Of a DNA stretch of 45,606 nt, positions 1 to 7,630 are shown one piece after another (within the stretch, counting starts at the first letter, position 1; each line of letters opens with the position of its first letter). The DNA lies in contig CANGIP010000015.1 in the NCBI GenBank assembly GCA_947454105.1, forward strand, positions 1 to 45,606. The letters are read 5' to 3'. The DNA is from Actinomycetota bacterium. GTDB lineage: Bacteria; Actinomycetota; Acidimicrobiia; Acidimicrobiales; Ilumatobacteraceae. A program made the position numbers and the translations under genes. The notes beneath the pieces are model-generated. The model did no database searches. It saw only the letters and a list, made by a program, of their open reading frames with translations, and was not told where the DNA came from.

Positions 1-3000
1 AACAAACTCATTAAACGTTTTTCTTGCCTCATCACGGTCACTACTTAACTTGTCTGCGGTGGCGCCGAAACGACCAATCGGACTTGATAAGGCTTTGAAG
101 TACATCTCTTTCAAGATCTCAATTCGTGCCAGAGGATCAACGATGGGTTGCGCAATAGATACGGGTATTCTCCGTGCTATCCCTTCATCAAGAGGCTTCT
201 TGTTGCGATGAATTGACCGAACGCATACGACTGGTGACTCGGCCGCAAGCAAAACCAATAATCGGATCGCTAAAGCTTTCCGATCGCTCCAATAAGGAGT
301 GTCAGTAAATTCCGTTCCGAAAGACGTAAATACCAAGGCTGGTTCGTCAGCTTGAAGATCAATTCCTGGCAGCGAGCCACGCACCAAAGTTTGATCGGCA
401 AAGCGCAATTCAATATCGGCGGTATCAAGGCGCGTGAGATGGAAACCATTTTCATCTGCCTTATCAACAAAGCTCTGCGCCAGCGAATCCGCCATCAACA
501 ATTCAGATTCGCCGAATTCACCCACCGGTAGAAGCCCCGTCAGTCGAATGGTCTGCCGCCATTTTTGAACATCAAATGACGGACCATCAGTCAGGAGCCC
601 ATCCAAGAACGACCGAGCAACTTCCTTGAAGTTCTTTGATTCGAGGGGCAATGTTGCATCGTCAGGAGTCAGATCTTCGCGAAACGTGAAGATGCCTAGC
701 GTATTTCGCAAGAAAAGATCGAGCGGATTAACAAAGGCGCGTTCAAGATCGGAGAGCGCAACAATGTGTTGGCGCTCAACTTCGAATGACTGACCTTGTG
801 CCACCGTGACATCTTCAAGTGTGTGTTGTCGAATCGCATCGGCGAGCGATCGCAGCGAATCGTCGGGTGACCATACACGCTCGCTCACTACCTCGCCCAA
901 GACAAAGTTCTTCTCACTCGCGGCATGTCGAGGATGAACTATTTCTATGTGTGAACATTCTTCACCGTCACGTGTTGTATATGACTTGACTCCGTTGCGG
1001 CCACAAAAATCAACGAACTCGGCCAGCGGCGTGACCATTGGGATCGGGGTGTTGTTTTTGATACTTCGCCCATTACACGTGACGATTAGTCGTTCGCCAG
1101 CGGCCATCAAAGCATCGAGCAAGACTCGACGCTGTTCAGCACGTGCGTCCGGATCGCCGACAAATTGCTGAGCGTCAACTAAGTCGTCGCCTTCAGATTC
1201 ACCCAATGACAAAGAACCATCATCCACGCCCACAACGCAGATCACCCGAAATGGCACGCTGCGTAAAGGAATTGTTGACGACGCAGTGACCGCACCAGTT
1301 CGCAATGGCTGACGACCGGGTGCTGTTGTCAGACGCTCGGTCAACACATCAGCAAATTCTGCAAAGGCAACCGGAATTGAAGCTGACTCTTCTCCACCCA
1401 TTCCGAAACGAACATGGTCAATTGCTTCAAGCGCAGCCTCAAGTTCGGGATCATTTGAACCAGCGAGAGAGATGAGTGCTTCTTGAACCATGTCACAAGA
1501 ACGACCCACGGTGTTCGAATTGTGCGTTTGATTTTCGAGGTTTCCTAGAATGTCAAGAATCGCAATAAGTTGGGCAATCGCTGGAATATCCGAAACTTCA
1601 AAATCAGTCAGCGGCACTACCCCACCAAGCTCAATCGCCGGCGCCTGATCGGGAAGAGTTGCACCTAACAACGTCCGCTCAATCGCGGCTTTCCAGGTAT
1701 GAGCATTTTCTTGTGGTGCGTTCAGCCCCGCATGAACACGTTGCCGTGCGTCTAGACCCCAACGGACTCGAGCTCTCTCGGCAATTCGGTACCACAAAGC
1801 AACTGAATCGGTTGACACATCGAAATGCTTACGAACCAATGCAGAAGTAGCGAGCCCCATCACATCATCAACCGAGAAGCGACCCATTGAAACGGACAAC
1901 AATGTGTTGAGCAAATCGGCACCATCGCTCACTTCACGTAATGAACGGTCACCAACGACGAGTGGAATCGTGATTGTACGACCCGAAGAAACTTTGACTG
2001 GTCGATCAAAAACTGCTTCAAGATACGGCGCGGCCGATTCAATGTTGGGACACAAGATGACAACCTCGTCAGGCTGCAAGTCGTCAAGTTCATTGAAAGC
2101 ATGCATTAACGCGGTGTGAGCAACTTCAACTTGGCGCGAGATGTGATGGCAACGATGAATTAACAGGGAATGATCGTTGACATCAAAAGTCCGTGGCACA
2201 GCCTTCAGGTCATTGCCAACAACATTCTGCAAGTGATGCAAAAAACTCTTTGATTCATTGCGCGGCGTAGCAACAAATCCTGGACGAATGCCCTGTGATG
2301 CCAATACCTTTTGCAATTCATACGAACCACGCGACCACGATGCTACGAGTGAATCAACACCGTCTGGAACAACAAAGTTTGTTTCGCGCAACGGAACGAC
2401 TCCACGAGTCAACGGCAATGTCGCCAGTTCGTTACTCCAGTGTTTTTCGAGTCCAGGCGATGGATGTACCAAAAACACCCGCACGTCGCTCACAGTTCCT
2501 AAAGCTTCAAGTACTCGAAGGTTCTGCAACGAAAGCGATTGCAGACCAACAATGAGCAAGCGACTAGGAACGCCTTCAATCTTTGTTCCATTCGCAATGT
2601 TGTCTAACAGTTGCGCAGTCACCATCGGCCAACTGGGTTGATCAATGACTGCTCGCATGTCGCGCCACAATTCAAATTGCGGCATTTGTTCGGGTGATAA
2701 AGCCCGCATGACATATTCGTTGTCAAGCACTTCGGTTGAAGATTCAGCAGTCAAGATGGGCGATCCATTTTCCCAGGCCACGATCATGCCCGGGCGTCTT
2801 ACCGCATAACGGTCAAAGCGGTCGGCCATGCGACGAGCAGCACGCAGCGGTCCACCGCATCGCTCAATCAGTTTTTTGTAATCCACATGATTCGGATTCT
2901 GTGAAAAAATCGTCAGCAGTCGCGCCGTCATACGATCAATCGACCACGGGTCGTCAGACATCACTCGATCGGGGGCAATCAAGCGATTGAGCATTCCGAC

Positions 3001-3222
3001 GTAACCGACTTCGATATTCGTCGCGATTCCATCGCCAAACCCCGGTCGCGCTCCGAAGCGACGGGCCAACTCGGGCATCAACCACGCTTTGACTCCGGCC
3101 GTTGGCACAATGACGTACTCACGCTGAAACAAATCGGCGCCTTCGATACTCGATTGCAAAAAGTCGGCGACCGGGTCAAGCGCTGTGGCCAAATTAGGCA
3201 CATACTGAATATTCAGTCCCAT
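1..3222 (-). CDS. recC: Exodeoxyribonuclease V gamma subunit RecC (3' end cut by window edge)
   Basis: An open frame of 1074 codons runs from an ATG at 3222 to the left edge without a stop. A GGAG ribosome site lies just upstream. The N-terminus contains LFQREYVIVPTAG followed by VKAWL, matching the RecC start (ERVLVPS..MARWL in E. coli). Around residues 340-400 it reads HRCHHISRQVEVAHTAL and DEVVILCPNIESAAPYLEAVF, the conserved RecC helicase-like block. Near residue 770 come VGVDDGSLSLGE and later NPLDLFLRNTLGIF, matching the start of the C-terminal nuclease-like domain. RecC is the chi-recognising subunit of RecBCD, which resects double-strand breaks. The length suggests that only a short C-terminal tail is missing. 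recB and recD are not in the window; they would be expected beyond the left edge. Identity is secure from motif order. Confidence 0.94.
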   Translation of the reverse strand, partial: MGLNIQYVPNLATALDPVADFLQSSIEGADLFQREYVIVPTAGVKAWLMPELARRFGARPGFGDGIATNIEVGYVGMLNRLIAPDRVMSDDPWSIDRMTARLLTIFSQNPNHVDYKKLIERCGGPLRAARRMADRFDRYAVRRPGMIVAWENGSPILTAESSTEVLDNEYVMRALSPEQMPQFELWRDMRAVIDQPSWPMVTAQLLDNIANGTKIEGVPSRLLIVGLQSLSLQNLRVLEALGTVSDVRVFLVHPSPGLEKHWSNELATLPLTRGVVPLRETNFVVPDGVDSLVASWSRGSYELQKVLASQGIRPGFVATPRNESKSFLHHLQNVVGNDLKAVPRTFDVNDHSLLIHRCHHISRQVEVAHTALMHAFNELDDLQPDEVVILCPNIESAAPYLEAVFDRPVKVSSGRTITIPLVVGDRSLREVSDGADLLNTLLSVSMGRFSVDDVMGLATSALVRKHFDVSTDSVALWYRIAERARVRWGLDARQRVHAGLNAPQENAHTWKAAIERTLLGATLPDQAPAIELGGVVPLTDFEVSDIPAIAQLIAILDILGNLENQTHNSNTVGRSCDMVQEALISLAGSNDPELEAALEAIDHVRFGMGGEESASIPVAFAEFADVLTERLTTAPGRQPLRTGAVTASSTIPLRSVPFRVICVVGVDDGSLSLGESEGDDLVDAQQFVGDPDARAEQRRVLLDALMAAGERLIVTCNGRSIKNNTPIPMVTPLAEFVDFCGRNGVKSYTTRDGEECSHIEIVHPRHAASEKNFVLGEVVSERVWSPDDSLRSLADAIRQHTLEDVTVAQGQSFEVERQHIVALSDLERAFVNPLDLFLRNTLGIFTFREDLTPDDATLPLESKNFKEVARSFLDGLLTDGPSFDVQKWRQTIRLTGLLPVGEFGESELLMADSLAQSFVDKADENGFHLTRLDTADIELRFADQTLVRGSLPGIDLQADEPALVFTSFGTEFTDTPYWSDRKALAIRLLVLLAAESPVVCVRSIHRNKKPLDEGIARRIPVSIAQPIVDPLARIEILKEMYFKALSSPIGRFGATADKLSSDRDEARKTFNEFV

Positions 3223-3333
3223 AGGTCTCCGATCTGTCGTACGTGATGATGCGACGCCCATCAGAGCAACTCATCATGTATCAAACGACTTCACCCACAG
3301 TAATTGTGCGGTGTCGGAAAGAAATCCCGATTC

Positions 3334-4284
3334 TTAGAAGTAAATGATCTTTTCGGCGCGAGCTTCGGCCACATCGAGGTCGTCGGTATATGCGCCAGTT
3401 GACAAATACTTCCAACCGCCATCACACACGATGAACACGATGGTGCCTTCTTCAATCTCGCTCGCCACTTTGGCGGCTCCAGCGAGAGCTGCACCCGTTG
3501 AGATGCCGGCGAAAATGCCACACTCACGCACGATGCGACGCGTCCACTCAATCGATTCACGAGGGCGAACAACACGCTTGCGATCAAGAATGTCAAAGCC
3601 ATGCCAGTTGTCGAACAACGGCGGAACATAACCCTCATCAAGGTTGCGTAAACCTTCGACGCTCTCACCAAGCGGCGGCTCAACCGCAATGATCTTGACC
3701 TCGGGTTTGTTTTCTTTCAGGAAACGACCCGTACCCATAAGCGTTCCACTTGTTCCGAGACCCGCAACAAAGTGAGTGATTTCGGGGCAATCGCGCAAAA
3801 TTTCGGGGCCAGTGCCTTCGTAGTGAGCACGAGGATTGGCATCGTTGGCGTACTGATACAAGAAGCACCATTCGGGGTGTTGCTTGGACATTTCAATGGC
3901 TCGAGCCACTGCGCCATTCGAACCTTCTTCGCCAGGAGTCAATATGACTTCGGCGCCAAAGATCTCGAGCATTTGACGACGTTCAATGGACACACTGGTC
4001 GGCATCAAAATCTTGATGGGGTAACCCTTGATTTGAGCAATGGCGGCCAAGGCGATTCCGGTGTTGCCTGACGACGGCTCAATAATGGTTTGACCAGGAA
4101 GCAATCGTCCATGCTTTTCGGCGTCTTCAATCATGGCCTTGGCAATGCGGTCTTTCACCGACCCAAAGGGGTTTTGGTTTTCCAGTTTCGCAATGATTCG
4201 AACTTTGGGGTTCGGCGACAAACGACTCACGTCAACGAGTGGGGTGTTGCCAATGAGATCGAGAACACTTTCGTACGGAATCAT
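3334..4284 (-). CDS. cysM: Cysteine synthase CysM (PLP-dependent)
   Basis: A protein of 316 residues that makes cysteine from an activated serine (O-phospho- or O-acetylserine). It shows NPFGSVKDR with the PLP lysine at residue 44, the EPSSGNTG substrate loop, and GLGTSGTLMGTG for the PLP phosphate. The ATG at 4284 is preferred over an in-frame TTG at 4296 because GGAGGTG (4288-4294) sits directly before it with a 5-base spacing. It lies 94 bases downstream of mec on the same strand. In Mycobacterium tuberculosis mec, cysO and cysM work together: the thiocarboxylated carrier CysO donates sulfur to CysM and Mec releases cysteine. That family context suggests the CysO-dependent CysM type, although no cysO is present between the two genes here. 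An ordinary O-acetylserine sulfhydrylase is the alternative. Confidence 0.93.
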   Translation of the reverse strand: MIPYESVLDLIGNTPLVDVSRLSPNPKVRIIAKLENQNPFGSVKDRIAKAMIEDAEKHGRLLPGQTIIEPSSGNTGIALAAIAQIKGYPIKILMPTSVSIERRQMLEIFGAEVILTPGEEGSNGAVARAIEMSKQHPEWCFLYQYANDANPRAHYEGTGPEILRDCPEITHFVAGLGTSGTLMGTGRFLKENKPEVKIIAVEPPLGESVEGLRNLDEGYVPPLFDNWHGFDILDRKRVVRPRESIEWTRRIVRECGIFAGISTGAALAGAAKVASEIEEGTIVFIVCDGGWKYLSTGAYTDDLDVAEARAEKIIYF

Positions 4285-4287
4285 TGT

Positions 4288-4294
4288 CACCTCC
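4288..4294 (-). promoter_or_regulatory. Strong Shine-Dalgarno site that fixes the cysM start
   Basis: GGAGGTG on the minus strand lies 3 bases before the ATG at 4284, with its GGAGG core 5 bases away. This makes the ATG rather than the upstream TTG at 4296 the likely start. Confidence 0.75.
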
Positions 4295-4378
4295 AACCAG
4301 ATCGCCGTAGGGTCAATTCCCTACTAAGCCACTCAGGATTGTAATGAATCTCCGACGAAATGAGAACACAAGGTCGGA

Positions 4379-4825
4379 TTAGCCCCGAGTTTCAAGTGTG
4401 ACTTCGGTGATTTCCCCTGCTCGGATGCGATAGGTGCGCATTTCGGGCTTTTCCCTCTTCAGAGTCACGATCAAATAATGCCAATCGGGATCGGGTGCCG
4501 CAGCCACATCGGTTGGGCTCGGATACGCCTCAGTATGAGTATGACTGTGCATGACTCCCCTGATCTCAAGCCCTGCATCTTCAGCGGTCCGCTCGGCCCG
4601 CAAATGGTCTTTCGGGTCAATCGTGTAGATGCGAGCCGATTGATCGATATTGCGACACGGGAAGAATCGAGTGATCAAGTTCGATCCAGGTTCACCAGCC
4701 ATGAGACCGCACGCTTCCAGCGGGTATTCGACAAGCGCCAAAGCCGCCATTGCGTCGTACACCTCGGGTGTCACATGAAGTACTTCGCGGCTTGCTTCCA
4801 CGGTGCACACTGTATCGGCGAACAT
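4379..4825 (-). CDS. mec: Mec-type JAMM/M67 metallopeptidase
   Basis: A protein of about 148 residues with a complete JAMM zinc motif: HSH followed seven residues later by SPTD (H-x-H-x7-S-x2-D). It also has the upstream EYPLEACGLMAGE segment containing the catalytic glutamate. The order and length match Mec of Mycobacterium tuberculosis, which hydrolyses the CysO-cysteine adduct to release free cysteine. It is upstream of cysM on the same strand with an 82-94 base gap, so co-transcription is likely. The exact start is uncertain: the ATG at 4825 gives a slightly longer N-terminus than usual, and internal GTG codons are possible. The gene is divergent from smpB with only 38 bases between the two starts. 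A desampylase-like function on other ubiquitin-like carriers cannot be excluded. Confidence 0.85.
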   Translation of the reverse strand: MFADTVCTVEASREVLHVTPEVYDAMAALALVEYPLEACGLMAGEPGSNLITRFFPCRNIDQSARIYTIDPKDHLRAERTAEDAGLEIRGVMHSHTHTEAYPSPTDVAAAPDPDWHYLIVTLKREKPEMRTYRIRAGEITEVTLETRG

Positions 4826-4863
4826 GTATTGGCTTGTCGCCCATGCCGTAGCCTGACTGCGAC

Positions 4864-5340
4864 ATGTCTGCCACCGACACCAAACTCATCGCCAGCAATC
4901 GCAAGGCACGTCACGACTACACCATTTTGGATGTCGTTGAAGCCGGCATCATGTTGCAAGGTAGCGAAGTCAAGAGTTTGCGTGAAGGTCATGTGCAGAT
5001 CGTTGATACGTACGCACGTTTCAATAATGGTGAAGTATGGCTTGAGGGAATGCATATTTCGCCCTATCAATTCGCCCACGGGGTTGGCGCCCATGACCCG
5101 AATCGTCCGCGCAAATTGTTATTGAATCGCAGCGAAATCACCCGTTTGTCGGCCCGCGTTGGTCAAGAACGTTTAGCGCTGATTCCGTTGAGTTTGTATT
5201 TCAAAGATGGTCGGGCAAAAGTTGAACTGGCGCTCGCTCAAGGCCGAACCAAAGGCGATAAGCGACAGGCATTGGCGAAGAAAGACGCCCAACGCGATAT
5301 TGATCGCGAAATGGGACGCCAACGCAAAGGCAATATCTAG
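4864..5340 (+). CDS. smpB: SsrA-binding protein SmpB
   Basis: A protein of 158 residues, the usual SmpB length. It begins KLIASNRKARHDYTI, continues with GIMLQGSEVKSLREGHV and ISPYQFA, and ends in the basic tail KKDAQRDIDREMGRQRKGNI, which enters the ribosomal decoding site. SmpB binds the tRNA-like part of tmRNA and delivers it to stalled ribosomes for trans-translation. The tmRNA gene lies about 1.8 kb downstream on the same strand, with an HNH gene between them. Confidence 0.97.
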   Translation: MSATDTKLIASNRKARHDYTILDVVEAGIMLQGSEVKSLREGHVQIVDTYARFNNGEVWLEGMHISPYQFAHGVGAHDPNRPRKLLLNRSEITRLSARVGQERLALIPLSLYFKDGRAKVELALAQGRTKGDKRQALAKKDAQRDIDREMGRQRKGNI

Positions 5341-5652
5341 ACCTTTCGTTGTTTGCTGACACCTGTCGGAACGCTCGTCGCTGGCTCGTGGTTGACTCAC
5401 TGACGTCGCCCACTCGTGCTTGTTCTGCATCAGGTCTCTGGTTCGGGCTCAGTCAATGTTCATCACCCCCGACCAGCTGCGCATCCCAACTGCACCCACA
5501 CCACACAAACTCAACTAACAAATAATTAATGCTCTGGATTCGAGAGTTAGTTGTGGTTTCTGCCGTCAGTTTTGATAGCTATATCGCTGAAAACTTTTTT
5601 CAAAAAACCCTTGATTTCATTTGCTTTTTGCCACACCTAACTGGCATACTAA
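5341..5652. other. Noncoding region upstream of HNH copy 1
   Basis: About 310 bases without a credible gene. It contains the 21-base block shared with copy 2 (5376-5396), an 8-base inverted repeat CAACTAAC/GTTAGTTG around 5513-5555, and a small palindrome TGAAAA-N3-TTTTCA (5588-5602) present in both copies. The HNH promoter lies at the right end. No clear terminator for smpB was seen. Confidence 0.6.
5621..5650 (+). promoter_or_regulatory. Candidate promoter of HNH copy 1
   Basis: TTGCTT (5621-5626) and CATACT (5645-5650) are separated by 18 bases. This places the transcript start at about 5657-5659, on or just before the ATG, so the mRNA would be essentially leaderless. The same arrangement occurs in copy 2 (37064-37093). 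Confidence 0.45.
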
Positions 5653-5664
5653 GAACATATGTTC
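5653..5664. promoter_or_regulatory. Perfect SOS-type (LexA) box over the start codon of HNH copy 1
   Basis: GAACATATGTTC is a perfect 12-base palindrome that fits the actinobacterial LexA core GAAC-N4-GTTC. The start ATG is its centre (5659-5661), and it lies where transcription would begin from the predicted promoter. Bound LexA would therefore block initiation. Mycobacterial 13E12-family HNH genes are known to include LexA-regulated members, which supports the reading. Confidence 0.65.
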
Positions 5665-6963
5665 TCACGTGATCTGACACCAAAAACCGCAGTAAGTAAC
5701 AGCGGTTTTCTTGTTACAGGTTTGCGTGCTGCATGGTCGTCACAATCATCGATTGTTGATGGTGACGACGCAATGACACGTCTTGTTGAGCTAGAGAAAG
5801 TGTCACGGTTTATTGAAGCCGCTCGTGCTGAAGTGCTTGCCGAAGTTGATCGCACAGGAGCATTTCGCGATCACGGCCACACCACCATGGCCGGCTGGTT
5901 GCGAGCGGGTATTTCCTACAGTGCGGGTGATGCGAAACATCATGTGAAAGTCGCGCGCATGGTCGTCGAATTCCCACAAATCTCTGAACGTCTACAGGCC
6001 GGCACGATCGGTGTCGCCCAAGTCCGCCGACTCGCAGCCGCTCACGCCAACAAAAGGGTCTCAGCTGAACTTCCCGCTTTTGTCGACATGTTGGCCGATC
6101 GGGCCGAAGACATGCCCTATGAAGACTTCAATTCTGTGATGATTCGCTGGGAACATTATGCAGACGCCAACGGAGCGCACCGCGACAGCGAACGTATCCA
6201 CGAAGACCGCGACGCCACCGTTCACCCGGTTGGTGACGTCGTGTATGTGGACGCCAAAGTTGGCACCGCTCAAGGTGCGTTCATGCTTGAAGTGTTTGAA
6301 AAGTATGTTCAGGCCGAACTCGCCCAAGATCTTGCTGATCGTGATGCGAAAGGGTTGGATTTGTATTCCGATTTGGCTCGCACCGCCAAACAACGACGAG
6401 CCGATGCCCTCTATGCGATCTTCGCCAGTGCCGCGAACGGCGTGTTCGCCCCGTCAGAACCGGTTGTGAATATCGTGATTGATGCGGCAACGTATGAAAC
6501 CGCTCTCACAGCTTTGTTGAACGACTCGCCTTTGCCGTCATTGCTGGGTGCGCCTGACACGTTTGGTTCACGACGTTGCGAAACCACAGCTGGTGTGGCG
6601 ATCGATCCGTTTGATGCGATCGTCGCGTCAATGATCGGTCACGTACGTCGCGTTGTGATGAGTTCACCGAGCACCGTGATCGATCTCGGACGCAAATCAC
6701 GCTTATTCACCGGCTCATCACGAGAAGCAATATTTTTACGGCGAAGAAAATGTATTTGGCCAGGATGCAGCGCTTTAACGTGCGAAGCCGACCATCGCAC
6801 ACCATGGGCTGAAGGCGGAACAACATCACCCGACAACGGCGACCCGTTATGTCGAAAACACAACCGCTACAAAGCAACCGCGGGCTACACCACAACAATC
6901 GACGACACCACCGGTGTCACCCACGTCCACACGTCAGACGGCCGAGAACTAGTCCCCGTCTAA
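5659..6963 (+). CDS. DUF222 / 13E12-family HNH endonuclease, copy 1
   Basis: A protein of 434 residues. Residues about 40-320 form the helical DUF222 region, starting LVELEKVSRFIEAARAEV. A C-terminal HNH nuclease follows, with zinc cysteines C365 and C370, DH at 378-379, N393, and the C398/H401 pair in LCRKHN. The function of this family is not well known; DNA cleavage in repair, recombination or spread of the element is inferred. The gene sits between smpB and ssrA, which suggests insertion there. By hand I count about 22 amino-acid differences from copy 2 (about 95% identity), with many silent changes, so both copies look to be under protein-level selection. Expression is probably SOS-controlled. 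An alternative start at Met39 would skip the operator-overlapping ATG, but the N-terminal 38 residues are mostly conserved between the copies. Confidence 0.88.
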   Translation: MFSRDLTPKTAVSNSGFLVTGLRAAWSSQSSIVDGDDAMTRLVELEKVSRFIEAARAEVLAEVDRTGAFRDHGHTTMAGWLRAGISYSAGDAKHHVKVARMVVEFPQISERLQAGTIGVAQVRRLAAAHANKRVSAELPAFVDMLADRAEDMPYEDFNSVMIRWEHYADANGAHRDSERIHEDRDATVHPVGDVVYVDAKVGTAQGAFMLEVFEKYVQAELAQDLADRDAKGLDLYSDLARTAKQRRADALYAIFASAANGVFAPSEPVVNIVIDAATYETALTALLNDSPLPSLLGAPDTFGSRRCETTAGVAIDPFDAIVASMIGHVRRVVMSSPSTVIDLGRKSRLFTGSSREAIFLRRRKCIWPGCSALTCEADHRTPWAEGGTTSPDNGDPLCRKHNRYKATAGYTTTIDDTTGVTHVHTSDGRELVPV

Positions 6964-7254
6964 GCTCAGCCATCGAAAGTTGCATCGCCCGAACTGGTCG
7001 TACAAAGTCAACGCAGCGAACAACAAATTTCAAATTTATTTGTCAAGAAAATTGGGCACCTAAATCATGCGTGGTCATCACGGAAATCTCAAAATGGTGT
7101 GAGCCCAAAGCTTCAGTTAGTACATGGGCCGACAACTATCTCGTGGACTACCTGTAGGGTAAAGAGTGCATTGACGTTATTGGGGCTGACAGGTTTCGAC
7201 ATGAGTTCCGGTGGCCGAGCGTGCGACCCGATTTGCTCAGAATCGTTAAACGGG

Positions 7255-7299
7255 GCAAAAAACAGAATTGCCAACCAGCAGTTCGCTCTTGCCGCCTGA
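7255..7299 (+). other. tmRNA tag-peptide reading frame
   Basis: The frame begins at a resume GCA and encodes AKNRIANQQFALAA, then TGA. The C-terminal ALAA is the usual protease recognition end. The exact resume codon is inferred from position relative to TTAAACGGG. Confidence 0.85.
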
Positions 7300-7437
7300 T
7301 TCTCAGGTTGTAAAGAGACATCGTGACCAGAAATGGCGCACGGGGCCGATCCACCGCAGCCCGGCAACAGAAGCGGGGGATGACAGCTAGAAAGAACGCT
7401 GACCGCGAGAAAGTTCGCTGACCGCACGCAAAGACGT

Positions 7438-7531
7438 GCCGTGGTTTTCTAGCAATAGGAAACATCCGACCCGTCGGTGAGATTGCGTCAGTCTCGAAAT
7501 CGGGAATGGTCGTATCACGAACGCTCATCGC
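7438..7531 (+). repeat. 94-bp direct repeat, copy inside ssrA
   Basis: Matches 8722-8815 at 92 of 94 positions in the same orientation; the differences are at 7463 and 7511. It covers the part of tmRNA just before the T-arm, including the 3' strand of the long closing helix, so this copy is the native one. Confidence 0.95.
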
Positions 7532-7566
7532 CTGATGGACGGGGGTTCGATTCCCCCCAGCTCCAC

Positions 7567-7610
7567 CGCTAAGTGTTGGCGGTTATTGCCGCCAACACTT
7601 AGCGTGTTTT
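7567..7610 (+). terminator. Rho-independent terminator of ssrA
   Basis: A perfect 16-base-pair stem (7567-7582 with 7589-7604) with loop TTATTG is followed by TGTTTT. It begins at the last bases of tmRNA. It also separates ssrA from the convergent esterase gene. Confidence 0.9.
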
Positions 7611-7630
7611 GGCGCCGCGCTGATGTGCGA

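Larger units (their letters stand above)
5348..6963 (+). repeat. Duplicated HNH module, copy 1 (upstream region plus gene)
   Basis: The gene and its promoter are repeated at 36917-38406. Upstream similarity begins at GTTGTTTGCTG (5348-5358), includes an exact 21-base block (5376-5396), and then resumes near 5545 up to the start codon. About 150 bases between these blocks (5397-5545) have no counterpart in copy 2. Similarity stops exactly at the stop codon. Confidence 0.85.
7182..7567 (+). ncRNA. ssrA: Transfer-messenger RNA (tmRNA, ssrA)
   Basis: The 5' end GGGGCTG (7182-7188) pairs with CAGCTCC (7558-7564), including the G3-U pair that marks alanine tmRNA. The tRNA-like elbow GGTTTCGAC is present, as is a T-arm of five G-C pairs around TTCGATT. 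The tag frame (7255-7299) encodes AKNRIANQQFALAA and ends in TGA, with the usual ALAA degron. The long helix closing the tRNA-like domain is visible: GAGCGT (7217-7222) with ACGCTC (7521-7526), and CCCGATT (7227-7233) with AATCGGG (7498-7504). The 3' end reads ACCG rather than ACCA, so the final A is probably added after processing. Together with SmpB it rescues stalled ribosomes and tags proteins for proteolysis. End positions are good to a few bases. Confidence 0.93.

Noticed and set aside
270-2990. Many short open frames in the first 3 kb
   Set aside because: They are shadows of the recC frame on the minus strand, which is continuous to the left edge.
5588-5602. TGAAAA-N3-TTTTCA as a terminator or operator
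   Set aside because: The stem is short and A/T-only at its core, and it is shared by the two copies simply as part of the duplication.
5659-6963. HNH protein as intron-encoded or intein endonuclease
   Set aside because: It has its own promoter and start, is not inside another gene, and the DUF222 domain places it in the 13E12 family.
7148-7528. A 126-codon minus-strand frame starting MSVRDTTIP
   Set aside because: It lies wholly across the tmRNA gene and exists because the ssrA fragment happens to be open; the copy at 8722-8815 is the one joined to a protein.
7182-7567. Split or disrupted tmRNA
   Set aside because: The acceptor stem, T-arm and closing helix are all present in one continuous stretch, so the gene looks intact despite the repeat.
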